From Metridium senile (Eukaryota > Cnidaria > Anthozoa > Actiniaria > Metridiidae), in NCBI GenBank assembly GCA_949775045.1, contig OX459101.1, positions 1,852,501 to 1,916,500 of the forward strand: a stretch of DNA of 64,000 nucleotides, written 5' to 3'. Each line of letters starts with the position of its first letter. The first letter of the stretch is position 1. This document shows, piece by piece, positions 48,701-61,095 of this stretch. The notes below the pieces were generated by a model, which searched no databases, was not told the DNA's origin, and saw nothing but the letters and a program-made list of their open reading frames with translations. The position numbers and the translations under genes are program-made.

Positions 48701-51700
48701 ATGCAAATTTAAAACAAATTTAAAATCAAGTTTGGAAGAATAAATCGAGCCTTCCAACCTCGATAGGAACGCTTCTGTAGGTTTGGCTGTAAGATCTGAT
48801 CTAGTTGAGTGTTGTAAAACATGAGCTGTAGGGAGTGTTAATTGTAAAACATGCTATGAATACATCATTGTTCAATATACGTACAGAAAGACCCAACATT
48901 GTGTTCCAACTCTCTTGCTTCTTGTATCTGTTACATAGCTATAGTACTGCCTGTAAATATAATTTAGTTACATAATCTTTAATTCTTACAACAATATTCA
49001 TCAGAGAAAGAAAATGCACCAAAACACAAAATGCATTTAAAATGTTTTCTTTAAAATGTGACTACAGACTGTGAAATTTAAAAGTATTTCAATTGTTTGA
49101 TAATGCAGGAACAGATCCAGGCCAAAAAAAGCAACTTTTTGGAACTGAAAAAAGTCCAAGAAACCTTGCAAAGACTACAGTATATACTTATATAGATCAT
49201 TTAGAAATTTATGCCATTATGATAATATAACATACATATATGTTATTTACCGGCTGGGAGGTCCGTATAGTGAAAAACTGCCCGAGGTCTTGGATGTACG
49301 GACCGAGGTCCGCTGAGGTCCGTACATCCAAGACCGAGGGCAGTTTTTCACTATACGGACCGACCTCTAGCCGGTAAATAACTTATTTATTTTTTTATTC
49401 TCTCTCTATTAATGTTTTTGATATTTGTACGACGCGCGTTGCTTTCAAATGGCTTCCCAGTAGTTTTACTGAAAAAGAGCGGGTTGTCAGAAACCGGTTT
49501 TCATTCAGTGTGACGGCGCCTCGACAAACTTACAGAAATTTTAATGCCAAAATATTTTAAATTACTGCAGCTTTCTCCATCATTCCAAATCAAATATCGT
49601 TTAAAGAGAAAGGGTTTTGTTTATATCTCAACATCAAAGAAAGTCAAGAAACAAAAAACAAGTTTTACAAAGGATTTTAGCTGACACGAACACTGAGTGA
49701 ACCAAGATGGATGTTGAAACGAGTTGAAATTCGTCGTTCTTGTGGACGTTTGCATCAAGAAAAAAGCCTACTGAAGCTCAGTATTTTTCGATAAATGATA
49801 AGAAATAAGAAATTTAGTCGAAGTCACCGACAACTGTTGAAGGAATTAATTTGTCTGTGTTGTAATTTATGAAGAAGATGAAAGTTGAAAGCATTAGGAT
49901 CGCTGACAGGACTTTGAATCAAGCAAATCGACCTTTTTCAAGATTGTTTATCCTTTTGTGTGCAGAAAAAGAAAGACAAGAACACTTCCTTACTTCAAAA
50001 ACGTTGTAGACTTTGTACATAAACTTCTCGTGAATTTATAGCATTTTAAAAGTGACTGAAAAGCAAAGACATATCTCATCAAGAAAGATAGCTCAATTCA
50101 CCGCCGTGTTGTTTACAATGCAAGGAAAGATAAAAACTACAAGTATATTTTTCAACTATTATCGAGGTATGTAAAACGAGCTTTATATTCTTTAGAAAAT
50201 TAAAAAAAACCTGGTGTATTATCACAACCTTTTGTGTATTCTCGTGTATTCTCTCGTGAGTTTTTGCAATATTGATTTGATTTTCTCAACTTTTGCTTAT
50301 GTTTGCAAAAACAACCAATGCTCGCCATGTAGCTTTTAATTTTCTCTCAGTCGGTTATCACATTCTGTCCATTCTGTCAGTGTTTTGGTCAATTCAGAAT
50401 TCTAGATCTCCTACTATTTTGTTCGATAAATTACCATAATTAACAATTACCTATTAAAGAAGATTTTTAGAAGAAATGGTACCAACGAACAGGATACCGC
50501 GGACCGGGCAGATCGTGAAAAACCGTCCCGCTCGCTAGCCAATCACAGCGCGCGAATCACAGGATACCGGACCGAAAAAAAATAATATATAATATTTGCC
50601 CAAAAACATGGATGCCATGAAAACCCCCTATTTAAAAAATTATAATAAATATAATACAATATCATAATAAATCCATAATTGGATTTAATGTTTACCTGAG
50701 AGTTGGTGCTACAATCAAACTAATCAGGAATATTCTCAGCCAGTTTAACCAGTGACGGGTAGGAATAAAAAGAATGTGTTTGAGGAAGAATGTATTGAGC
50801 TCAATAACCTGTAAGCAATAAAACAAAAACAAAAAAATTGTCAGAAAATTTGAAACAAAGTTAGGAGTGAAGACTAGAATGAAGCAATGAGTGAATGTAT
50901 AATGAATGATAACAAAAATAATGAAGGAATTGAATGAAAGAAAGAACAAATTCTCAAACGAGTTTGAAAATCATTTCAAAGGCATCATTGTTTAATCAAC
51001 CAGTATTTATTAAAAACGAAGCTTTCAGGCACAAGCCCATGTGAAGAAAATTTAAATGACGAATGAAAGAAAAGATTCAATGAATGAAAGAAGTTTAAGA
51101 AAAAAAATGAAGAAAGAGAAAATAAAGCAGAAAATGAGAGAAAGACTTTCAAGAATTGAGTATTTCTCTTAGTGTGCACTGGAAACCTACATGTACTGTA
51201 TTCTTTGTAAGCTTCATCCATTGTTAAACTAAGTTAAACTAAGTTTTAAGAGGTCTTATTATGTTAGACAGTGTTTAGTACATCAAGGAGCCCAAGAATT
51301 GAGGAAGACGTTAGACGTTAGACGTTAGGGTTAGAAGAATTGTGGAAAACCCAGGATTTATTCTCTACTTTCACATATCCATAAACGTTTGAATTGCCTT
51401 TGAGCAATTTGTTTAATTTGAATTACAAATTATAGCTACATTTTCACCCAAAAAAAACAGATGGCATTATGGTTATTGTGAAAGAAGAGAATATCAAGAA
51501 AAGGAAGTGAAATATAATACTATTAAATAGAATAACACAGAAATAGTTTTACCTGTGATGCAATTAACAAAATAGAAATAGATATATAACGCATGTAAGA
51601 ACATTTAGGATCCATCCAACGAACATGGGTCCAGCTGAAAAATACAAACATTGACATTTCTGTTTAATATCTACATGTCTTGGATTGGATAATGATTTAA

Positions 51701-51869
51701 TTTCTTGGTTGATGATGATAATAATGATTTAATACGTATAATGCACAAAATACATATGGATGGTATCATGTGTCATCCAATGCACAGGAAGTAATGAAGA
51801 TGCTGATATTTATAACAAAAGTGATGATAAAGATATTACATGTTGATAATTGTAACAATGACGATAATC

Positions 51870-51934
<65 letters not shown>

Positions 51935-51971
51935 CATGATGATGATGATGATGATGATGATGAAGATAATC

Positions 51972-52009
<38 letters not shown>

Positions 52010-52010
52010 C

Positions 52011-52049
<39 letters not shown>

Positions 52050-55000
52050 GCATTTGCTTACCTGACTGGTGTGAACTGCATAACAGCTCTGTTGATCTTC
52101 CCTGTCGTAGAATGAATGTCCCTGAGAACAAAAAAATAATTAATGAATTGATAGACTGAATGAATGAATGACTAGCTGACTGACAAGTGAATAACTGACT
52201 ACTCATTGACTGACAAACTTATTGCTGTATCATCTTATTACAGTGGGAATATGAACCGTGAACACTGTTATTTTTTTGTTACTTATTTTAACCCACATCC
52301 TTGCATAAATAGATAGGAAATAAGATTTATTATGAACACTTAGTGTATTTGAACCCAATGCTTCATATTTTAAGAGGTTCTTAAGGGACCGGTCATTATT
52401 TATAAATTGCCTTAATTACTTTGATACAGTACTTACAGTCTGTGTTCAGTTGTCAATATGGTTGTATTCACGGCTACATCGTAAAAATCAACATGCTGAA
52501 AATTGGACATGTACTTCTTCATATCATAGTTCACTTTTTTCATCACTTTTTCATAGTAATTGAAGTCTTTTATAAATCCTTCTGTCAAAGTTTAGGGTTC
52601 TTTATTGTACACGTGGCTGTTTTGCAGGGTTTTTTTCAGGTTTTTGTTTTGTTTGTTTGTTTGTTTGTTTGAGTGATCCCCCTTTTGATGCTGTAGTTTA
52701 CGACTGATCCCCCCTTTAGTACTCCCGAAAATTGACTGATCCCCCCTAAAATCCTCCCCCCCTCCCCAGGCGATAAATAATGACCGGTCCCTAAGCAGTA
52801 AAAGGTTAAAAAAATGATAACATGAAAAAGTCAAATGTTCTCGGTTCAAGTAGCCACCATGAGGTAATTAGGGTAGATACAAAGTTCTCACTATTTCAAT
52901 AAAACAGGTTCCCATGGGAACCTTTCAATCAATATACAATAGGTATTGAGTTCTTACTTGATGCTCTCCCAGTGGTAGTTCCTCATTTCAAGCATCTTAC
53001 AGACAAACATACCAAAATGAATCCCAAGACCATTACAGATTAACACATCAAGAACTAGAGCATCCCACCAGCACTCTTTGAAGTTTGGAAGAAGATGAGA
53101 GAAAAACACCTACACACACAAAAAAAAACTGGTTATTACATTAAAATTATAAAGATTATTCATGAATTGTGGATTCAGATAAGCAAAGCAATCACTTGAA
53201 TAGATGAGCTTCATTCAACCAACATACATAATCACGGTAGATACATGCAAAACAAAGTTGCATCAATAATGATTGAAAAAACAACAACAACTATAATTAC
53301 ACCTTTGTAAAACCTCTCCTAGATCTCAGAACTTTTCAGAGCTCTTGTTTCATAATGATTATGATAGAATAATTTGCTTGTTAAGTGGGCATCAATAATG
53401 AATCGGATTACAATTGCAACCACCTTTGAAAAATCTCTCCTAGATCTCAGAACTTTTCAGAGCTCTTGTTTCATAATGATTATGATAGAATAATTTGCTT
53501 GTTAAGTGGGCATCAATAATGAATCGGATTACAATTGCAACCACCTTTGAAAAATCTCTCCTAGATCTCAGAACTTTTCAGAGCTCTTGTTTCATAATGA
53601 TTATCATAGAATAATTTGCACTGTTTCTTTACCAACTAACCTCAGTTGCCTCCCATGTAAGGCTTGCAGTCCAGCAGAGGCCAGCATGTCTAATCAACAT
53701 TGCTTTCAAAGCCCAGCCAAAGAAATGAGCAAATGCAAATATATCACAGGACTCCCAGATTCTTTTTACTGAGATATCTGAACAGTTAACAGCATACTCC
53801 TACAATGAAATAAATAAAGGATATTACTTGGACGCAAGGAGATACAAATTTTATCTTCGAGTGTTGAAATGATCTAGAGATTTTTAACGTGAGATAAAAT
53901 TTGTATCTCCAAGCGACCATGTAATGTTCTGTTTATTTCCATAGTGATGTGAAGATATCAAATTTTTGAAACAGAGAAATATAGGTATTTCATTGACAAT
54001 TATATAATAATTGTACATTATCAATAATTATAATTATCAATTAGACAACAGAAAGTCACACGCCCCTCAGACATTATAGACGCACAAGAGAAAATATAAA
54101 GAATGATTACGGTAACAAGGGTAAGAGTGGCACAAGGTGAAGCCAAATGGTTACTTTCCATTTATTGGCCCATTCAATAATAGAATCAGGTCTATACCTG
54201 TGTATCTTCCCCAACACCTTCTAGTTTTGGATCAAAGAAAAATAACATTTTCCTGAAATCTTCTCTTGTTTGGAACAAAGCGAAGGACAAAAACATCAGG
54301 TACAACACACTACAACCTGGAAAAAGAACAAAACAAAAACATTAGTTATAGCTGTCATTATCAATCAATCACTATCATCATTGTCATTGATTACCATTGG
54401 TCAATAACTTTAATTTTATCATCATCATCCACATCAAACAACCTCATCATACTAACTCATACTAACTACTAATTTCTCCTGATTGGAAGCTACCACCGGT
54501 CTGTACAAATGATTAATTGTAAAGCGCATTATGACATGTGAAATGCGCTATATAAGTACAAAATTACCACCACCACCATAGTCATCATCATCATCACTGT
54601 CACCATAATTATCGTCATATTTGTCAGAACCCAAGATTAAAACATTCATGATTTTGGTGGTCTATTTACCAAATATCAATCTCCAAACAGCAGGATGTGG
54701 TCTGACGAAGGGACCTGCAATAGAAACCAGCAAGGAAATGTTTAGATGCTTATGTTCTTGATCTATATGATTAAAGAGGGTCCTGAAGGGGTAAAATGGT
54801 AGCTGGGATTGGCCTTATTTTTGACTGGGAAAATGAGATTGGACGCACTGGAATTTACAAATAAAAGAACAATAGAAAATGGGATTGGGATTGAAAACTT
54901 GAGCAAAACTGATGGGATTATGTGATTTTTGACTGGGAGTTGGTCCAAATGTAAACTGGAAAATAGGATTCGGACCCCCTCCCCCCCTTCATGACCCTCA

Positions 55001-56112
55001 TTAAATAATCATTACAAGTATTTTACCATTTGGCATAACAAGGAGGCTAAGTACAAGAAACACCACAATGAGTGACACCACACCACTATAGATGTTCTCA
55101 TCTCGAGTAGCTTCTGGATTCCTAAGAAAAAAAAATAATCAGTAAATAAGACAAAAAATACTAGAGAAATAATTTAAAATCACTCTTTAAAATAAAAAAA
55201 TAAAGACAAAAAAAATATAAAAAAGTTTCAACTGTGTCCTCATTCTGTTGTCACCCTAAATTTTCAACAATATCTTCTTTCAAATCTATTATTTTTCTTT
55301 TAAACTTACACATTCTATAGACATTTAAGGACGGACCACTAGACATTTGATGGGGGGAGGGTTGGGCAATTTTTCGGTGCTGGATATTATTTTTAGCCCT
55401 AGAGGTTGTGCCGGATATTTTTTTCATCTTTGCTCGATATTTTTTAGAGGATTTGCAAACCGCCATTCAATTATCTAATGGGTCCGTCCCCTAATTTAAT
55501 TGTGTTGGTTTAGAAATAAAGATACATTAATTTTATAAAAAAGCGCGTGAAAAGCGCGCCTTCAAATACAACTAAACGTGCTTGTAAACAGTTTTTGGAG
55601 GAATTCTCTTGAGCGCACTATTTCTCGTAAATACGCACAATAATGAAGGTATTATTGTCTTTGGCGTTTTAGCGCAGCAGGCTGTCAACCAATATCACAA
55701 GGAAGCACAACAACAACCTGCCATAGAACACTCAGCCTTCAACACTTGTCACATCTGCCGATCTCTATAATATTAACAAATAGCCTTTTAAACGCAATTT
55801 AACATGATGTATTATTTAGAGATTGTTTAGAAATGATAGTAACGAGTGCTCTGTGGCTTGGTGGCTTGAAAGGGCTAAATAGGAGTCGCTTTTAAAGCCG
55901 GTTTTTGTGAGCGTTTTCTTAGTGGCTTACCTCGAAAACGCAGAATATACCAAGTATAAAAACAAGCAGCAGAGAAGTGTCAGTGACCGAGGCTTGTAGA
56001 ATAACTCTAGAGTCACGTCCTCGACTATTTGTTCACTAGCGTCGTTGTAGTCGTCTGAGGAAATAGTCGAACAAGAAGAAAACGTTCGCTTTCTTCTACT
56101 ACCCTCCGCCAT
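45761..56112 (-). CDS. PTDSS1: Phosphatidylserine synthase 1
   Basis: ER multipass enzyme that exchanges the head group of phosphatidylcholine (or ethanolamine) for serine. Exons 5' to 3': 55931-56112, 55027-55121, 54670-54714, 54198-54316, 53641-53799, 52958-53109, 52062-52121, 51553-51634, 50696-50808, 48885-48950, 48325-48424, 47733-47783, 46913-46969, 45761-46048; one frame, 522 aa (human 473). Hallmarks: '[12 protein letters not shown]' near residue 30, '[13 protein letters not shown]' (about 92-104), 'EYAVNC', '[12 protein letters not shown]', '[11 protein letters not shown]', 'ICNGLGI', '[16 protein letters not shown]', '[10 protein letters not shown]', and '[21 protein letters not shown]'. 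The last exon gives a 95-residue polar, His-rich cytosolic tail ending in basic 'RLRSRKSQ', longer than in vertebrates. The start lies 102 bp from the RPL11 start. Some introns are large; one holds a long foldback element. Confidence 0.96.
46120..46387. mobile_element. CAGTGCGA-family miniature transposon
   Basis: Ends 'cagtgcgactactgaaaccg' and inverse complement, TA at both flanks, AT-rich interior. It lies in the PTDSS1 intron 71 bp upstream of the last exon's acceptor. Confidence 0.88.
47066..47432. mobile_element. Two palindromic element C copies
   Basis: Copies at 47066-47145 and 47340-47432 with inverted 'ctagtcaagagcaat' ends, in one PTDSS1 intron. Confidence 0.6.
48025..48310. repeat. 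ATC microsatellite
   Basis: Imperfect ATC repeats ending 14 bp from the donor of PTDSS1 exon 48325-48424. Confidence 0.92.
49242..50590. mobile_element. Foldback-containing element in PTDSS1 intron
   Basis: 49242-49382 is a near-perfect hairpin: 'ttatttaccggct' and 'gtccgtatagtgaaaaactg' on the left, their complements on the right, meeting at a 'ggaccgaggtccgctgaggtcc' centre. The next 1.2 kb has no coding potential. At 50498-50580 a related block appears ('accgcggaccgggcagatcg', 'gtgaaaaaccgtcccgctcg', 'ataccggaccg'). I take the whole as one insertion; its right border is approximate. Confidence 0.6.
51868..52049. repeat. (GAT)n microsatellite
   Basis: Long GAT runs punctuated by 'gataatcat', ending 12 bp from PTDSS1 exon 52062-52121 on its donor side. 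Confidence 0.96.
53265..53640. repeat. 121-bp tandem duplication (about 3 units)
   Basis: Units with 'aatctctcctagatctcaga' and 'cataatgattatgatagaat', period 121 bp. The last unit abuts the donor of PTDSS1 exon 53641-53799. Confidence 0.88.
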
Positions 56113-56214
56113 TTTGTCTTCTTACAGGCGTGTCGAGAAAATGAGGGGAACTGGGCCTAGTTCTTGATCACTCGCGCCCGGGTCTCTCTCGGCCTCTTTT
56201 CAACAGGATCCAAA
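56113..56214. promoter_or_regulatory. Divergent promoter PTDSS1 / RPL11
   Basis: Only 102 bp separate the two ATGs. A pyrimidine stretch 'cggcctcttttcaac' about 25 bp before the RPL11 ATG resembles a 5'-TOP start, typical of ribosomal protein genes. No TATA box. Confidence 0.65.
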
Positions 56215-59020
56215 ATGGTGGTGAGTGGATTCTGAGAAGACGATTTTACATCGTTTCAATCCATAAACATCCAGCTTTATAGATAGACGATTGAAATTAT
56301 TTTGTAATAAATGGCATGTCTATTAATCAAGCAATGTTTTTACGGTGTTATTTTTGTGATAAGTTATTTTTCTAGATGTATTTTCATCTTGTATAGTTTC
56401 ACGTTGATCGAAGTGCAGTGTTTATGTAGATTTGTATTTTGCACCGGATTATGTCGATATTTTCAATCAGTTTCTTCACTGTTACAAGCTAAATAAAGTT
56501 GATCAAATGTTATTTTTTCTTACTGTGTAAAATATTAAATTATAATTCCAAAATATTCGTACGTAATAAACATAGCATGAAGTATAGTGTTCTGCAATAT
56601 CTTCTCTTGTCCTTATGCTACGGAACTTCTTGCTGTTTATAAACTATCCCTCCACATGAGTAAGTGTTAAATGTCTCATAAATGTTCTGAATCGGTTTCT
56701 ATAAAACTCTTCACATGATTTTAAAACCTTGTTTTTGAAAACCATCACTGCTTACATGGACTATGATCAATTTTTGTCTCTCTAAATATCTAGCCATTTG
56801 TGTTCTTATACATAAATCTAATATATGTTTTGTATTTAAGGGTGAAACTAAGCCCAACGTTATGAAGGATGTGAGGATCGCCAAGCTTGTCCTCAATGTG
56901 TGTGTTGGCGAAAGTGGTGACAGGCTCACTCGTGCAGCCAAGGTCTTGGAACAGCTTACTGGACAACAACCAGTCTTTTCAAAAGGTAGATTAGAAAATA
57001 GAGCTTTTTGGCTTTGTAAACCTTGCTCAAGATGGAGGTCTGAAATAAAGAGTACAATCCTCTTGGTGATGTCTAATTTTTTTAGTACACACAATGTAAT
57101 GTTGACCTGGAAAGGGAAATTATTCTCCTAGACAATTGTATTCAGAATAACATCAGAGCAAGCAATATATATATATTTTTATCAATATCAATGTTACTTA
57201 GTGGAATGATATTTGTTTGCCTTACAAATATTGAAAGTTTGGTCACTGAACATACTTCTACGTCAGTAAAGTTAAGGCGACATTTTTAACGGTGTTACAA
57301 ATTCCATTATATTACCTATCATTTATATTAAACATAGACACAGCCTATACTAGTTTACTCGCTAGTTTCCATTTCTAGTGAATCATAATTATCCTTACAT
57401 ATGTATTGCAGATTCCCAGACCCACATTTGCACCATTCTCTCACCGTTACTTGTGTCAATCTTACTTATTTATCTATTATTTGTGCTTCAGCTCGCTACA
57501 CTGTGAGATCTTTTGGAATCAGAAGGAACGAGAAGATCTCTGTGCACTGCACAGTCAGAGGCCCCAAGGCTGAAGAAATCTTGGAGAAGGGCCTCAAGGT
57601 CAAGGAATACGAATTGCCAAGGAGCTGCTTCTCCGCCACTGGAAACTTTGGCTTTGGTATTCAGGAACATATTGATCTTGGCATCAAGTATGATCCATCT
57701 ATTGGTATTTATGGCATGGACTTCTATGTTGTCCTGTGCAGACCAGGGTTTAATGTTGCCTACAGACGACGAACCAAGTCACGTGTTGGATTCCCACACA
57801 GGCTGACCAAGGATGATGCCATGAAGTGGTTTCAACAGAAGGTATGATTGAATTATGATGATGATGATGACAATGATGGTGATGACAATAATGGTGATGA
57901 CAATGATGGTGATGACAATGATGGTGATGACAATGATGGTGATGATGCTGATGACTTTGATTATGATGGCAATGATGCTGATGATAGTGATGACTTTGAT
58001 TATGGTGACAATAGTGGTGGTGACTTGGAATATGATGACAATGACTTTGATTATGATGACAATGATGGTGATGACAACAGTGGCTTTGATGATGATGATG
58101 ATTCCTTTAGAAATGATGTTGGTACTGATTAGTGTGAGAGTAGTGACTGACTTTTAATGATTGTGATAATAATAATAAATACTTATTAGGTACAAATTAA
58201 CATAGGCATATGATCAAACGCACCTTCAAATACAACTATTTAAAATAAGAGTACATACACCCTTTACATACAGTTGTCATATATCAGGACAAAAACACTA
58301 TAAGTAATAGAAATCCTAGAAAGCCTTCTTTACATATAATAAAAAAAACACTAAAACAACTTGAATAGTAGCAATGAGATGACAAATTTTACCACATTTG
58401 ATAGTTTTCTCGCTTTCTGATTGGTTGAGAGCTGTGGTAAATAAGAGTACATACCACGGTTGCTATTTTCTCTCTAATTATCTCGCACACATGCAAAACT
58501 TGAATAGTAAAAATATTTTTAATGTGGTAAAAAACAAATTCACAATAGTTTCTTGTGGTATGCCTCTTATTTACCACGGTTGGCACCATCTCATCATCTA
58601 AATTGTTGTGGATCCACGAGACAAAATTCACCACTGACAATCCATTCCATAGAGCGGATTTCGTATGACTGTGCAAACAGCACGGACACAGCACGGTACA
58701 GTACAAATGAAATTTAGAGAGTTTTTCCTGTGCCTATCAAAACACCACAGGTTGGTTACGGCAGTGATTTCGAATGTCTTTAGAAACTACGGCACGAACA
58801 CGGCACGGCCGTGAAGGCACGGCCGTGAAGGCACGGCACGGTCACGGCAAAAACTTCGAATCTTTTTATATTGATTACGACACGGTCACGGCACGGTACC
58901 GTACGTTGCACAGTCATACGAAATCCGCTCTATACATAGTGATAATAATAACCACAATACATTGAATAACAAATTGTTTTCTTTCTTTTGCAGTATGACG
59001 GTATCATCATGCGTAAATAA
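56215..59020 (+). CDS. RPL11: 60S ribosomal protein L11 (uL5)
   Basis: Large-subunit protein that binds 5S rRNA in the central protuberance. Exons: 56215-56220, 56841-56985, 57492-57841, 58994-59020; one frame, 175 aa (human 178). Exon 1 codes only Met-Val. Conserved blocks: '[20 protein letters not shown]', '[16 protein letters not shown]', '[17 protein letters not shown]', '[19 protein letters not shown]', '[11 protein letters not shown]', 'MKWFQQKYDGII'. The end 'MRK' replaces the vertebrate 'LPGK'. Intron 3 is rich in GAT repeats; intron 2 carries element A. A poly(A) signal lies 28 bp after the stop. No intronic snoRNA was recognised. Confidence 0.98.
57255..57377. mobile_element. Dispersed element A, partial copy
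   Basis: Shares 'gtcagtaaagttaag', 'ttacaaattccattatatta' and 'actagtttactcgctagttt' with the family; in RPL11 intron 2. Confidence 0.7.
57853..58115. repeat. GAT/GACAATGATGGT microsatellite
   Basis: Starts 12 bp after the donor of RPL11 exon 3. Gives Asp-rich and Met-rich apparent ORFs that are not genes. Confidence 0.93.
58650..58935. repeat. Inverted repeat with 'cacggcacgg' motifs
   Basis: 'gagcggatttcgtatgactg' near 58653 recurs as its complement near 58916. The interior holds many 'ggcacggcacgg' and 'gaaggcacggccgt' short repeats. Probably a small transposon in RPL11 intron 3. Confidence 0.6.
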
Positions 59021-59047
59021 AACCTGTACATCATGTTGAAATCTTGA

Positions 59048-59053
59048 AATAAA
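59048..59053 (+). terminator. Poly(A) signal of RPL11
   Basis: AATAAA 28 bp after the stop codon. Confidence 0.8.
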
Positions 59054-61046
59054 ATCTACCTACAACTAACTGCACGTTGTTGTTGTCCTACTTGGTTTGT
59101 TAACAATATTATGACTCCATAACATAGTCGCTGCTTTTACCCAAACACTTACAGGAGGACAAGTTGAAAATTAGAGAAAGACCAAACACATGGGATAAAC
59201 TCCATTGATTTTCAACTTTTTTTCCTGAGAGTTTTTCTGTGAAAGTAAGGACTAATATTTCTGTTTTGCAGTCTACAATTGTGATGAGTAAACAGTTTGT
59301 AGTCAGTTAGTTCATCATTTTGATACTGAGAAAATATCCATTGATCCAGAAAAAGGAAACTTGAACTGTTTTGGGGTACAGTGATAGCCCACGTATAAGA
59401 ACCTGGGTTTTAAGAACCTGTTAGGCTAAAACTTTCATTTTGAGCCCCGCCTACATAAGAACCTATTAAGGTTTAAGTACCATTTATATAAGAACCTTAA
59501 CAGAACCTATTTAGGTTAAATTGAAAAATTCAGGTTATACGTGAGCTATTACTGTAGTAAGTTTGTGTCCAAAACAGGACACCAAGCCTTGGCGACTATA
59601 ACCAATTTCCTACAAGAAAAGTTCAGATGCAACATACCTTTCTAACAAATCATGCAAATGCCTGACAAGCCTTACTTTGATTTAATAAACAAAAGAACCA
59701 TATAATAAAGTCACTGTTTTCAATGAGTCAGAGTGAGGCTTGCTGGGTATTTGTACATGATAAGCTGCTTTATGTCTGTTGCCTTGCTGTCTGTGTTCGA
59801 GTTTCAATTGCAAAGCATATATGGATAGTTTGCAGGGACGACACACTTGGACAAATAGTCTAAATCGGCTAACGTTCCACCCAATGCAAATCTTTTGGGA
59901 ATAAGATTCTTTGTCATGTGGACTATGTTTTGAACAAAAGTTTTCAGTTATTCCCAGAGGTTTTGAATTGGGTGGAAACATACATGGATAGCAAAGCTAT
60001 AGCGAATAGCTACTGTCTGAGAAAACTTATCAACGGTCAAACATTTGAATTTTAGTTTACTTTATTTTAATATAATTATTATAAAAGCTCTACAATTTTT
60101 GCTTATTATTAGCTCAATAGAGTCCAAATAGTATATCCATGAAACGTCAGTAACTCTAAATAGTACAATTTTTGCCAAATCTTGTTTAATGTAGCACCGT
60201 TTTGTACTATTCAATATATTTGTATTTCACAGATATATGTTGTTTGCATTCTATTGGATTTTCAAATTGAGAATGGTCTTCTGCATTCTCTTCACACATT
60301 AGGTAAATTATTATTATATATATTCTTTCACACTGTCAGATTTGAAACACTGTACGGTAATAATACTACTACCTCTAATAATCTAATTGAAATAATATGC
60401 TACCTTTCCCTTCAAGCATAGTCTCATGTCGCTTTCTGAAAGTGACTTTGCTCGTGGAGAAATACTACCTACAATAATATTAGTTATAAATATGAAATAT
60501 GTTACTATAATTATGCTAAAAAGGTTTATTACACTGGCGTACACAATTGTACCATGCCATTGATTTTTAGCTATCGTTCTGGCCTAATCAACTTCATTTC
60601 ATTACATGATGTATACTTCAGTGACTCAGTGTTTGTCATAAATCTTGATTTTCTGTTCTTGCAAATTCGAAAGATGCCACCTAATCGATGGACTGCAGTG
60701 AGGAGGGATTTTTTGAGTCCCCTAACTTCCACAGAAATAGCATTAATAATGCCTATACTCCCACAGCCTTTCTTGGATGACTTACAGACCCTATAGGACC
60801 GTTATGTTTGAATAAAATGTCTATAGTTTCTTAGCCTTGTTTAGTTGACTTTAGAGCTTATATAGGCCCTCTAAGACTGGCCTGTCTAATTTACTTAATG
60901 TCTATAAGACCCTCTAGAGATGGTTTATCTATAACTGATTTCTTAGCCTTGTTTAGTTCACTTTCGAGCTGATGGACCCTCTAGGACTGGTTTGTCTAAT
61001 TTAAATGTCTATAAGACCCTCTATGGCTATATTTTCTTAGCCTTTC
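59054..61046. other. Intergenic, tail-to-tail
   Basis: No gene recognised. It holds a TA-flanked foldback element at 59379-59554 and the duplicated tail of the next gene at about 60790-61046. An 80-codon plus frame at 60554-60796 has no recognisable domain and overlaps the duplication; not called. Confidence 0.65.
59379..59554. mobile_element. TIR miniature transposon, CAGT terminus
   Basis: Ends 'cagtgatagcccacgtataa' and near-complement 'ttatacgtgagctattactg', TA on both sides, with internal repeats of 'aagaacct'. Confidence 0.8.
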
Positions 61047-61095
61047 TTAGTTCACTTTAGAGCTTATGGATCCTCTAGGACTGGACTGTTTAAGT
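60790..61095. repeat. Triplicated 3' end of the terminal exon
   Basis: Three imperfect units with 'ttagcct..cttagttcactt' starting near 60831, 60943 and 61037 (spacings 112 and 94). The rightmost contains the true last codons and stop of the gene at 61047. Confidence 0.8.

Noticed and set aside
56986..58993. Possible snoRNA in RPL11 introns
   Set aside because: Ribosomal protein introns often host them, but no convincing paired C/D or H/ACA boxes were found by eye.
60554..60796. 80-codon plus ORF with 'RKMPPNRWTAVRRDF'
   Set aside because: No recognisable domain or partner exon; overlaps the start of the duplicated terminal-exon array of the opposite-strand gene.
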